NCBI GenBank assembly: GCA_964035545.1
Contig: OZ037769.1
Coordinates: forward strand, 15,933,133 to 15,997,132
Direction of reading: 5' to 3'
From: Bugula neritina
Taxonomy: Eukaryota > Bryozoa > Gymnolaemata > Cheilostomatida > Bugulidae
DNA: 64,000 bases
Shown here: positions 12,246 through 24,800 of the stretch, one piece after another
Position numbering within the stretch: position 1 is the first letter of the stretch
Layout: every line of letters begins with the position of its first letter
Made by a program: the position numbers and the translations under genes
The notes under the pieces: model-generated
What the model was told of the DNA's origin: nothing
Databases searched by the model: none
Seen by the model: only the letters and a program-made list of their open reading frames with translations

Positions 12246-14494
12246 AGCTCAGAGTGAGGAGAAAAATGAAGAAAGGGAGAACACCTTGCCAGAAGCTGGA
12301 CGTTTCTCGACTTAAGAATGAGGAAGTAAGACAAGAACTGGAAAAGTCCCTTGCTGGGAAACTGAACTCTGCTCTAGAGGGCGTGGAGAGTAAGTGGAGA
12401 GCATTCAAAGAAATAGTTTATGCAGAGTCAAAAGTGCACCTCGGCACTGTCAGCAGGAAGCATGATGACTGGTTTGACGAGAATAATGATGAGCTTCAAG
12501 AACTCATCCAGAAGAGAAACAAGGCCAGAGCAGACATGTTAACCAGGAATACTCGCTCGAACAAGTCAAAGTTTAGAATGGCTGGCAGAAAACTCACAGG
12601 AAGATGCAGGGAGCTCAAGAACGACTGGTGGTTGGCAAAAGCTGCTGAACTGCAACGGTTTGCTGACACTAACGACATGAAAGGCTTTTACCAAAGCACG
12701 AAAACTGTTTGGGGTCCAAGAGTGAGTCATCCTGACCAGCTCCTGGCCAGTGACAGCTCAACACTCCTGACAGAAAAACAAGATCTTCTAGTGAGATGGA
12801 CAGAGCATTTCAGCAAGCTACTAAACGAGACTCCAGATATTGATGAAAACATCATTGAGAACCTGAGACAAGCTCCCATTCAGGACTGGATGGACGATTG
12901 CCCAGTTATTGAAGAGATCATCAAGGCAACTTCGATGCTAAGTGAAGGAAAATCACCTGGCTCTGATGGCATTCACCCGGAGGTTATCAAAAGGGGAGGG
13001 CCCAAGCTAATAAGTACTCTCCATGAGATAATAAAGGAGGAATGGAAAACTGCTGTAGTCCCTCAAGATTGGAAAGATGCCCAACTTATAACCATCTTCA
13101 AAAAAGGTGATCGGAAGCTGTGCGGTAACTACAGAGGTATCTCCCTGCTCTCAATTCCCGGTAAAGTTTTTGCTCGTGTCCTTCTAAATAGACTGACATC
13201 ATATGCAGAAAACTTCCTACCCGAAACTCAGTGTGGATTCCGTAGTGGAAGGGGAACAGCAGATATGATATTTGCACTGAAGCAGATACAGGAAAAATGC
13301 ATCGAGCAAAATATGCCCCTGTACATGGTCTTCATTGACTTCACCAAAGCGTTCGATACTGTTGATCGGGCGACCCTGTGGAAGATCTTACAGAAACTCG
13401 GTTTTCCCAGTCACTTCACCAATCTTATCAGCGCTCTCCATACTGGCATGAAGGCCTCAGTCAAGCTGAAGGAGGAGTTATCTGAGTCGTTCCAGGTCAA
13501 CAATGGTGTGAAACAAGGATGTGTGTTGGCTCCAACGCTATTCTCTATTTTCTTATCGGCTGTTCTACAGCACGCATTTGAAAACTGTGATAAAGGCGTC
13601 TGGATTCAAAGTAGACCTGGAGCTGATCTGTTCAATGTGAACCAATACAAGTCAACAACAAGAACACAGAAAGTATTGGTTAGAGAACTCATGTTTGCTG
13701 ACGACACTGCCTTCGTTGCACACAGCCATGGCGATGCACAGGAATTAGTCGACAGATTCGCCAGAGCTTCCAAAGCTTTTGGTCTGAAGATCAATATCAA
13801 GAAAACGGAAACGCTCTACCAACCGGCACCTGGAGCCTATGACAGTGGTGACAGTATCTGCATAGATAATGAAGACCTTGCCAAAGTCAATAAGTTTAAA
13901 TATCTTGGGTCTACAGTGATGTGCAACAACAAGATGGATGAAGAGATTCATACAAGGATGTCCAATGCTTCAATCTCATTCGGCAGACTAAAGACCAAAG
14001 TGTGGTACAATAAGGATCTGTCATTCAAGACCAAGTGTACAGTGTACAGAGCCATTGTCCTGTCCTCTCTGCTCTATGGAGCGGAGGCCTGGCCTGTATA
14101 CAGGATAGCCGCTCACAAATTCAACACCTATATGATGAGACATCTACGCCAGATCTTGAACGTGAAGTGGTGGGATTTCATCTCGAATGAGGAGACTCTA
14201 GCACAGGCAAATCTACCCAGCATGTATGAACTACTCATTCAAAAAAACCTGAGGTGGGCTGGTCATGTGCATCGAATGGATAACTCTAGATTACCTAAAC
14301 AAATTCTCTATTCACAACTGAAAGAAGGCACCCGTGGTGTTGGCAGGCCGCGACTGAGATTCAAAGATACCGTTAAACGCAATCTAAAAGACCTGAAGAT
14401 CCCTATTGGTAGCTGGCAATCTCTCAGCAAAGACAGATGTAAATGGAGGACCATGATTCACCGGAAGTCATCTTCGGACACGAAAGACAGCTAA
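12246..14494 (+). pseudogene. RTE-like LINE, reverse transcriptase part
   Basis: This is the same ORF as 8967-9705, resuming after the TIR element and running uninterrupted to TAA at 14492-14494. Counting from codon 12254, RT motifs include KGDRKLCGNYRGISLLS, QCGFRSGRGT, FIDFTKAFDTVD (catalytic Asp about 362), NGVKQGCVLAPTLFSIFLS and FADDT (481-485). The C-terminal region has LLYGAEAW, RWAGHVHRM and GRPRLR, as in many animal LINEs. A very short 3' end of TGA triplets follows. The RT is open and its motifs intact, so the insertion is probably fairly recent. The element as a whole is dead through 5' truncation and interruption. RTE-like is judged from the single ORF, short 3' UTR and trimer tail. 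Confidence 0.85.
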
Positions 14495-14512
14495 TGATGA
14501 TGATGATGATGA
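14495..14512 (+). repeat. (TGA)6 tail of the RTE-like LINE
   Basis: Six TGA triplets follow the stop codon directly, and satellite sequence resumes at 14513. Short trimer tails in place of poly(A) are typical of RTE-clade LINEs. Confidence 0.8.
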
Positions 14513-15053
14513 ATATACCCAAAGAGTATACAATACATACAATACACTGACTATTCATATAATAATATACCCAAAGAGTATACAATACATACAATACACT
14601 GACTATTCATATAATAATATACCCAAAGAGTATACAATGCATACAATACACTAACTATTCATATAATAATATACCCAAAGAGTATACAATACATACAATA
14701 CACTGACTATTCATATAATAATATACCCAAAGAGTATACAATACATACAATACACTGACTATTCATATAATAATATACCCAAAGAGTATACAATACATAC
14801 AATACACTGACTATTCATATAATAATATACCCAAAGAGTATACAATACATACAATACACTGACTATTCATATAATAATATACCCAAAGAGTATACAATAC
14901 ATAAATTACACTGATTATTAATATAATAATATATCCAAAGTGTATACAATACATACAATACACTGACTATTCATATAATAATACACCCAAAGAGTATACA
15001 ATACATACAATACACTGACTATTCATATAATAATATACCCAAAGAGTATACAT
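14513..15053. repeat. 52-bp satellite array 1, right part
   Basis: About ten nearly regular 52-bp monomers (ATACCCAAAGAGTATACAAT ... CTGACTATTCATATAATA). This part is homogeneous and lacks the 144/98-base higher-order pattern seen left of the LINE. Confidence 0.9.
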
Positions 15054-15959
15054 ATATGATGAGCTATTAAATGTAAAGAGATATATTTCTATATATTACT
15101 GTTAGAGACTGACTCATGGAAACTTCTAGAAGTTCTTATGGAATCCTTACTTAGAGTCAAGTGGACAGGTATTCATAAGTTGATAAGTTATACTCTGCAG
15201 CGTACTTAAATCAGTGAGAAGATAACTTCTAAAAGCTGTACTGACAGTCACTTTGTTCTGACAGTCAATGTGTAGTGAGTGTAACCAAGACTAGCTGTGA
15301 CTTATATAGTGACTGTGCATGCAGTGTGACTCTGTAGTGACTGTAATACAGTCACACCTTGAAGAGTGGAGGTGTTCACCATTTTAGATATCAACTGTTA
15401 CATTAAAGTACATGTCATCTCTCTGAAGTTGAAGAGAAATTTGTGAATATTTCACTAGCTAACCACTACTTACAGACTGTAAACGATGCAAAATATGACA
15501 CTTTAGACTTTAGTGAAAGCAAAAACTTTATTTCAACGTCACAGTTATTCACCATATTATTAAAACAGCAAGTAAGATGCAGCTAAAGCCATGCATTATG
15601 CACAAGATAAAAAAAAATTTAATAATGAAGGTGGAAAAATATAAATTAAGAAACTCTACAAAAAACAAGTCTAAAAATAGAGAACGTAAATGCTGCAGAT
15701 AATATATGTAATAAAATAATCTAGAAATTTAATTATAAATACAAATATAAAATATTTTGGGGTTTTACAGTTTACATGAAATATCAGTTAATACTAATTT
15801 CACAAACAAAATAATGGAGTCACTACATCGTACATTAAATGACGAAAAATATATCACTAAAAATATATTATGCAAACAAAAAAGATTTAAGAAAAGTAAT
15901 AAAATAAACAGCTATATACATGAGCCGATAAAAGCTACTATACACTTCAACTTCACTCT
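15054..15959. repeat. Post-satellite flank segment, duplicated at 30364-30828
   Basis: No gene is seen. From about 15413 (CTCTGAAGTTGAAGAGAAAT) to 15930 (GAGCCGATA) it matches 30364-30828 in order. A sub-part (about 15623-15790, GAAGGTGGAAAAATATAAAT to GTTTTACAGTTTACATG) also occurs at 28816-28984, upstream of satellite array 2. Bases 15054-15412 have no counterpart after array 2. Confidence 0.65.
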
Positions 15960-16923
15960 ACGGCTTAGGAATAGGATATATGCTGCAGCCATCATCCTAG
16001 CAGTTGTTAGTGACTTATGTTCAGCTAATCAACTTCCGCTGCTATTTGGTATAGAGTGTTTTTCAGAAGGTTTGGAAGGTCTTGCTCTAATCCCTGTTGC
16101 TGGTAAGTCATTGATTGAAGAACTCAGCCTGATAAAAATATTACATAGATTTGTATTATTATATATTGTATATATTATTTGTTGTAAATTGGAAATATTA
16201 TGTTGTTGCCATCAATTTGCTTTTGTTGAGTATATACATCGTATAGGCAGTAATAGTGATCTTTGGTAACTTTAGTAGCATGCATATATAGAGTTGTTTG
16301 TTCTTTCACTTAGAAATAGGTTTACCCCTTATTTCGAAAATTTGGGTGTATGATGTCTATCATCGGTATGCATCTGTGTGTAACAGCTAGTTGACTATTA
16401 TTGGCTCATGATAAAACTTAGCTTCAGCTGGTGCTCATTCAAAAGATCACCGAGTAAGCTGGGAAATTGCTAGATGCAGCACAACTCTAGCTGGTAATGA
16501 GTGCAGTGTTTGTATACACATGCAGTGTCCAATGTTCAACTCTGCACACTATAATTATATAGATACTGTATTTCACCAGTGCACTTACTAAGTGACCCCC
16601 AATCTTTGTGCTGCGCCAAGCTATTTCTCAGCTGACTGCAACATTATAAGAGAATGAAGCAGAATTATCAATTTTTTGAAGATATAATATTAATTATACT
16701 TGAGCTTTATAAAGCCAAGTTGCTTGGAAAAGCTATCTTGAAAAAGCTGAGCTAATTTGAAATATTCTGTAGAAATGCAACCAACACCAATTCTGCCTTG
16801 GACATTGAATCACTGTGACACACAGAAGAGAAATACGGGCTCATATTTGTGGGTAGTTGTGGAGTTGTAGGAGCCCTGGCTATGCTGGCTATAGCTGTAA
16901 TAACTGCAAGAAAGAGAAGATAA
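15960..16923 (+). CDS. Possible small secreted or type I membrane protein gene (tentative exons)
   Basis: This is a tentative model and I do not recognise a family. Exon A ends at 16102 (phase 1) with a GTAAGT donor. Its frame reads like a signal peptide (YAAAIILAVVSDLCSANQ) followed by LPLLFGIECFSEG; the start codon is unresolved. A possible middle exon begins at 16432 or 16438 and is Cys-containing (HRVSWEIARCSTT), with a phase-1 donor after TLAG. A final exon from about 16826 encodes a hydrophobic segment, GLIFVGSCGVVGALAMLAIA, then a basic ARKRR tail and TAA at 16921-16923. All phases are compatible. The layout would be signal peptide, short ectodomain, one membrane helix and short cytosolic tail. 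The exons could instead be chance open frames. Confidence 0.3.
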
Positions 16924-17908
16924 CTCTTAAAATAACTTACATATTAATTAGTGCACTAAACCCATAATGCACTACATGTCATTGTGTTATAGTATATTCC
17001 AATAGTGTGAGATGCTCTAACTTTTATTTTTTATATTCTTAGCATTTTTAAATAACAGAAACGTTAAATCTACGTATTTTCAACTTTAAATGTTTTGTTA
17101 AGTCATCAAAATAATCCATCAACTGTACAGACTTGCTGTGGCAGCATTTTATCTCAATATGAAGAGTATATAAGAAGCAGTTGGCTGATTAAATAGGTCA
17201 TGACTTGCTAAGACTACCAGAATTTTGACATAGTAAGACCTACTGCTATAATACAGCCTGCAGAAAGGATATTATACTTATTTATCTAGCAGTATATATA
17301 TATGTGTGTGTGTCTCTAACCAATAGACTTGTTAACCTGTAAACTGAAAGTCCCCTAGCATTATCTATTAACTGCAAAATGGCTACAAAGGAGTTTAAAA
17401 CACCATTCGCATGGCATCTCATTAAAATCTTTTAGCAATGTTTTGTGTTTATTGCTTTCTAGCTGTGCATACTATTATATACCTACTGCTATTATAAAAC
17501 GGGTTTAATCTTTTAGATTACTGATTTGCGTAAATTTAAGGAATGGAATGCTTAGTTATAGAAGGTTTACCTAAAAAGTTATACATACTTTTTGAGATGT
17601 ATAATATTTCAAAATGATAAAAAACTCCGCAATACTATATATTATTATTGGTGTTTTCATTTAATAGTTCAAGGTAATTTTTATTCATGATATCAAAAGA
17701 ATAATATATTTGCAGCTAAAATGAATAGAAAAGCTGTATCAAATATGTGCAATTCTTCCAAAGTATTGAAATAAGAAAGAATATAAATATTATACTAGGT
17801 ACATCTGTATTATTGAGTGGATAACTCCAAAATATAATAGTGTAAAATATAATAGAGCAGTTATCTCCACTTGACACTTAATCCTCATACTCTGATATCA
17901 TTTAGAAT
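16924..17908. other. AT-rich intergenic region
   Basis: I see no coding sequence. It separates the tentative membrane-protein gene from the 3' end of the minus-strand ependymin-related gene. A short run of TG repeats lies near 17300. Confidence 0.4.
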
Positions 17909-19609
17909 TTAGATGTTGCAGTAACTGGGTATGTTGAAGATACTCGGATCAGTGATTCCTTTAGTCATGTTTCCATATTGTAGTGTCACCAGCTGTGGAA
18001 CTACAAGATATAAATAGATTGGAATGGAGTACTAAATGCAGATGTAGACAAACAGGAGTGATTGCAATATTTACATAAAAACCACTTGACAATTTAGACC
18101 AATGATATTTATATAAAGATAAAACAGTGTAAACTATTGTAAATAAGGAAAGTCAAGCTATTTACACTTTCACGCATGCAGCAGTTAGAAACTATAGTGG
18201 AACCAATATATTACAGATGCTTACATTTATTTTAACTGACTGGAGAATGTATTTCAGAATCAGATAAATATTTAAAGTATACAATAGAAATGTCACTCAC
18301 CACCTCCTATCACATGCTCTACATTTTCAGAAATCATAACGAAGTTGTCTCTCATGACGGTGACGGTAGTCTTACTGGATCCGTTGTTGTACTGGTAGGT
18401 GTCACTCCACTGGGTACCTCCAACCAACCAGGAGGTTCTGTAAGTCAACCAGTCTGAAGGGTATAAAGGTTATTTATGTGAGGTACATTGTATTTGAATA
18501 AGAGCTACTCAAACAGGTCCTTTGAATATGTACAAGCTCTGAGCTTGTAATAGGTTACCAGTGCATTATAGCAGCTTTAAGCAAATGATTGACAAATTTG
18601 CAAGCCTATAGGGAATTATCTACATGTAACATGAGTTAATATATATATTGATTTAATAATTATCATGTGTAAGTACAGTTAATAAACCTATGAATATAGA
18701 GCCCACCCCAACCCCTACAATCAAAACTTGGGAGAAACCTAACTTGAACCTAATTGACTTATATAGTCACTTACTGCTGTCTGAACAAGGCTGATCCACT
18801 GTAACTGGTGGTAACTTCTGACAGTTCCTGTTCACTACGTCTGCCAAGTATGATGCAGACTACAACAGGAAGCAAGATGGTTTGACATAGTCTTGTTGTT
18901 ATAGCTGTTATATTAACACACTGTACTAAACTACTGAAAAGCAGGGGAAGCAATCCTGTTTCTTATGGCATGGAGGGCGAAAGATTTTCTCCGAGCAGTT
19001 TAAGTTGATAAAAGCTCCTCATTAGTGATAGCAGCAAGTATTATTTCTTATTGATATTGTATAAGTAAAATGCTATTATACACCGATATTGATGGCATTT
19101 TCCTATATTATGTGTGAAAAATAGCAAGTGGCTTTCAAATCCAAGTGCCAAACAATTGTAAGCATAAGGGAAGCTACAATCTCAACTGTAAGCGTAAGCA
19201 AAGTCAAAATGCCAATAATAATTCACCTCATAAAAAGTGACATTGGTTCATTTTGTTAAAAAATAGTTAGAAAATAGCTATATTTTAAGAAAATGGCAGA
19301 GCTTTGTCTAATTTAACAAGACTGTACCTGTAGTTATCTCACCTTTGTGTTCAGATAGAGATAGCTGCCAACATACTGCCCTTGGGAGAAGACACTCTCT
19401 GACAGACCAATCACTCCTCTTCCATAGTCAGCCGCTGCCTTTCCAACCACATCGACAATGTAGAACTTCCCTTGTGATTGCTCTGCCACCTTTCCAACCA
19501 CCACAGCCTCCCACTGCTCTGGTGTACACACCCTCTCACCTTGGTGGGCTGGAGAGGTGCTAACAGCAACCACCAAGGTGATCACCAATACGCTCAGGTA
19601 TCTTGACAT
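17909..19609 (-). CDS. Ependymin-related secreted protein (four exons)
   Basis: Reconstructed from splice sites. Exons in transcript order are 19609-19343, 18859-18775, 18453-18301 and 18000-17909. All introns are GT-AG (donors GTGAGA, GTAAGT, GTGAGT; acceptors TGTAG, TTCAG, TGTAG), 483, 321 and 300 bases long, with matching phases 0, 1 and 1. Total 597 nt, 198 aa, about the usual ependymin length. Residues 1-22 form a signal peptide (MSRYLSVLVITLVVAVSTSP), so the protein should enter the secretory pathway. Family-like features are CTPEQWE at about 30-36 and the C-terminus DPSIFNIPSYCNI, like the DPS.F..PS.C ending of ependymin-related proteins. Four of its cysteines could form the expected disulfides. 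The ATG at 19609 is preferred over an upstream in-frame start because it gives a clean signal peptide. Function is not established; the family is linked to extracellular matrix and calcium or lipid binding. Gene model good; family call moderate. Confidence 0.75.
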
Positions 19610-21479
19610 ATAGTGACTGTGTATTGCTCTACTGCTTGCTAAACTATATATGCTTAGTTTTAACAGGTAAATGCATTCAATAGTTATATTCAATTCATTG
19701 TGAATGCAATCTGAGGTGTTTGATCACGTGATTTGATTGATCACGAGGCTGTATTAGCAACAAAAGCAGCTTTGTATAGAGACGTCACGTGTCTACAGCC
19801 TATTTGATTTCTATGAGTCATTGAATATGTTGAGCACGTGCTGAACTATAATTAGGATTAGAAGAAATAAACACCAAGTTTTTACAATTTATGCAAATAA
19901 CTTATACAAGTAGAATTTTTAAACAATGGTTTGTTTACAAAATGCAGCTGCTTTAGATATATCTGCGTGTATTAATACATGTTGCGTCAACAGTCAATTA
20001 TTACGGAGAAATAAAGTAATGAAAGTTAAAAGCTACACATTATATGTTACATAGAACAAAATTATGTTGTTTACAGTTTTCTCTTGCGTTATATCACAGT
20101 TTGAACCGGTGAGCAGCATTGTAAGATACTCTGATAAGAAATATAGCCTTAGGTTTAGGTAAACAGTCCCCCATCTGGTTGTCACAAGAAGTTAGTTTGC
20201 TATAACTCCAAGCACCTGCATTAGCAATTCATTTACAACATTTTGTTCTTTCTCCACATTAAGAAAGTGACTCAATATATAAGTTTCTTTTGTTTCAATA
20301 TTGTCACGTGACACAATCTCATGACAATTTATTTCTTCTCATCCAAAGTTTAGTTGCATGGTACCCACTGTTGGAATGATGAGTTAGAATCAATAAAATA
20401 TCTTATTATTACATAATTTTATTGGGAATAAACTAGATTCATTTCTTGGCCTGCCAACAGTATAACAGGTTTGAAACTGTTTTTTATCTCTGATGGAACT
20501 GAAGAGTAAATATTTAAACTCCATCTTGGATTCTAAAAGGTAATATAAGCTATTCTTATCATCTATCACTGTTTGTACATAAAGTTAATTAAAGTTATTA
20601 ATATGCAGAGTGTTATCATTATATACACATCATGGGAGGTCTACAATGTACACATCCCTGCTATATACTGTTTATAGATAACTATATTATGTTATATAAA
20701 AACATTACAAATAATGGGACACAGTTATGAAACTTTTCAAACTTTGAACTTCACCATGTTAAGTTATGCATAGCCTACGAATATATAACTTGTTTAAATA
20801 GAATAATCTTATCAAGGTACGTCTGCGGAGTTAACACTCCTTATATGGAGTGTTTTTCCTCAATAAACACGACACATGATGTGAGACGATGCCTCAAGCC
20901 ACTCCTATAGTGTGCGAAGTTAGTGAGTGGAATAAGTTTATTAAATTAAGAAGTTAAAAAGAAGAAGCACTTTGTATGTGATACTAACACTGTTTCATCT
21001 TGGATCATTCAACACACATTATATGCAGAAATAATTTCTATGTAATAAGGTAAGACATAAGATCGTTGTATCTTATTATATTTAATTGCTTGAATATTTA
21101 CTACCATATTTCTATACACAAAACATTAAATACTATCCTTTATAAATACTCCATAATGAGTAACATAGATAATGTAGTATGGTGTATTTTATGTCATGGT
21201 ATAATGCATGTCTGTCATCCATTTTGAAAAGGACCTCACTGCCAAACATTGTAAGATTAGAAACCTTTTGTCTTTATTGATGATGTCACAGAATTATTGT
21301 GAAATTACCAATGGTATTGTTATTTTACGTAGTGTAAAGATATGATGTCAATTTGAAAGTCCTTCCTGGAGAAAGTGTACAGAGGGAGTACGAGATACAG
21401 ACAACTAAATTAACAAACTTGAAGGTAAAAACTGCGCTTATTTTGTTATTACATTTTTATCTGGTTGCAGTACAACATT

Positions 21480-21480
<1 letters not shown>
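19610..21480. other. Intergenic region between the ependymin-related gene and gene B
   Basis: I see no coding sequence. It contains a perfect 8-bp hairpin (AACACTCC, 20833-20840, with GGAGTGTT, 20847-20854). The promoter of the ependymin-related gene should lie just above 19609; a TATATA stretch at about 19646-19651 is a weak candidate. Confidence 0.4.
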
Positions 21481-21780
<300 letters not shown>

Positions 21781-21828
21781 CATTCATTTATTATTCTAAT
21801 GCTCAGGTACAACATAACATGGTGAATC

Positions 21829-24800
21829 ATGGAGGAGTACATTGCTGAATTAGAGTTACTTTTAATAAAACACTTGGGAAAAGCAGAAAAAACAAGAAAC
21901 TGGGTTGACTTTGTCAAGGTACTACAATATATATTTTATGGTAGAATATATTAAAATACTATTTGAATTTGAGTAATATACCTATAGTTGTTGAATTATA
22001 GCTAAAATAAAATAATATAACATATACAAATTACAGTAACGAATAAAATAGTATATATTACTCATCTGTAGACATAAACAATTAGTAAATTATTATAAAA
22101 AGTGATGATGCAGGACTTGCAGCAAATTAATTAGAATTCTGATCTATACTTATAATACTACAATAAAATAACTTTAATTATTTCTATAGAAAAGTTTATT
22201 TTGAGACAGTTGCTGCTAATTAAGCTTGAAACTAGACAACATCTCTATTAAAATGAAATCCTCATTCCAAGACTGCAAATTTTCTTCTGCTGGGAAATTT
22301 GGAAGAATTAAATCATATAAATTCACAAAGCTGGGTATTTACAAGTATATATAGTATAAGTTGGTCCTGAGTCTTTCTTTACAAACTGAATATTTTAATA
22401 ATACAAATATTTCGGAAACTATAGGAATACAAACTTTATTTTCTAATTTATAACTATTATCTATAATAGGTATATACTGAACTTACTCGTTTCAAAAAAA
22501 TTTCAATTTTATTTTATTTACTGCCTTTGAGAGTTATCTGATTAATATCTGATCACTGGAGCCTCACAAAAACTTAGCTGCAGGAAGATAGCTGCACCTA
22601 GCTATATGGTTATACATAAAGCACCGTTGACAATTACAAAAATCATATAGTAGCTGTGCGTGTCGAAGACAGTGCTAGGGCCACACGACACAATTTACAC
22701 ACGCGTGACGTGCGAGAAAACCTGTTTAGCTCAAAAATGGGACGTTGTGTGCGAGTTTTCATGCAACTAACATGCTGAGAGAAAAGTGGGGAAGCTTGTG
22801 CGTGTTTGATCTAATTGGCTTATTGTCATTTAGCGAGCACACTTTTTTATTTTAATTCATGCTTTAGCTTTTATGGAACTAAATTAAAATAGTTTCATAT
22901 AGTTTGCGTTTCCACTTTTATAATATCTAAAGTCACTTTGTCGATGATGTAGTTTGAAAAACAAAAGTCTGTAGGCGAGCAGTAAAGTTTAACGCTAACA
23001 TTATTATAGCTAATAAATTTCTGCAAACGAAGCACACTCATTGTGTGTAGCATATGTCTATATAAACGGGTTTTCTCGTACGTCACATGTGAGTAAATTT
23101 CGTCGTGTGGCCCTAACTGCACTGTACTAAAAATAAACTGCCAAGTTTGTCAGTTGCAAGTATCTCGGAGATTATACGGCTAAACTGCAACTAAATGGAG
23201 TGCAGACCAGTTTTAGGGGCTTGACAACACGTTTACAGAAACAGATGGTGACTGTGAGAGTAGTTGCATGGAGGTTGAAACTTGTAGTCTGGGACTGCAG
23301 GGTGTTGCCTGAGCAGGGATAATCATTTTGATAACTTTCTTTAAAATCCACTGCAATTTGAACTTTTACAGTTTAGATATAAACAATTCATGCTAAACAA
23401 ATCTACCCTGTCTGCATGCAATGTATATATTAAGTAGTTAACATGACACATGACATTAAGTAACCAAATGCAGAAAACAGCATATATAGTAGTGAGTATA
23501 TAGCATATGCTAAAAATAAAAAAAATGGTAAACTTTAACAATATTCAGATAATGTTAACAACTCAATAAATCAGATGGTATAGTTATTGGAATGTAGCGT
23601 TCTAGACTAGACTGTCTCTAAAACCGTATTGGGCTTCTCACTTGCAATCATCGTGGAAACCCTGTCTTGGAGTGCGAGGAATATTGGGTAGTTGGAGGTT
23701 ACCAGTTGTAGTCTCAGACTGCTTAAGGTGTTACCTCGTGATAACAACTTTACCAACCAGTTTTCCATAGTTTGAACCTCTTCATCCCAAAATATATATA
23801 ATTGAACAAACTTAGCATGTAAACGATATTGAGCATGCGAAGTTGTCTATAGAAAAAACAGATGAAGATAATGCATATATATTATACTGATTATACTGGA
23901 AGTAGCTATAGGAACATAGAATTAGCAGTTGCCTTTTACATGAGCCTAATACTACTAATAATCCAAGAACCAACTTCAAGTTAATGTACAGTTACTCTAA
24001 AAATGCTATAGTGTAAAAATTGATCCTGTCAGGGTCGTGTGTACGTTTTAGTATCTCCAGATTGAAAAAGAAAACAAGTAAACGTCAAGATATAAAATTG
24101 AGTGTTAAAAGTTGATATAGTATTAACTATATTTTATTTAATTGACTTGCATTTTTACAGTACTGCCGGTATTGATTCACCTTTCATTGTGAATGTTGAA
24201 CAAATTTCAGTGTAGAGCAGTCAAAAAAACACTTATTCCTTAACGAGCCATTTTTGTTCTTGTAAATATAAGCAGTTGTCTTTCCTTTGTGATGTAGAGT
24301 CATGGAATAGCAAACCACCTGCAAACCATAGATTCACAAAACAGTCAGAGATACCAAAAAATCTATGAAATAGAAAACAAATGGTACAAAGGAAAACATC
24401 CACTCACTTTTACAGAGCATCAAGAATTGACAAGAAAACACAAACAACAACTTAAAGAATATCGAGAGAATACAATCATTAACTTTGACAGTTTGAATAG
24501 TGATGTAGAGTTGCTGGACATAGACAATGTGTTTAGTGATGCTAATTTAGAAATATCTAATCGGTTTTCTAATGATGTGTTTGCAAGTAGTGAGGAGTGT
24601 TCCAAAGCATTTGCAGAGTTTTCTTGTTCTATAATTAAATCAAGTAGAGAGTTGCTTAAAGGGCATCAAGTGGAGCCACCCTGTAATTTTGCTGTAGTTG
24701 CTTTGGGCTCAGTAGCTCGTGGTGAGGCAACGCCATATTCCGACCTTGAATACGCATTTCTCATTGAAAACGAGAATAAGAAAGATTATTTTACTCAGTT

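Noticed and set aside
20833-20854. Perfect hairpin as a histone-type 3' end or small RNA
   Set aside because: The sequence does not match the histone stem-loop, and no adjacent gene or terminator supports an RNA.
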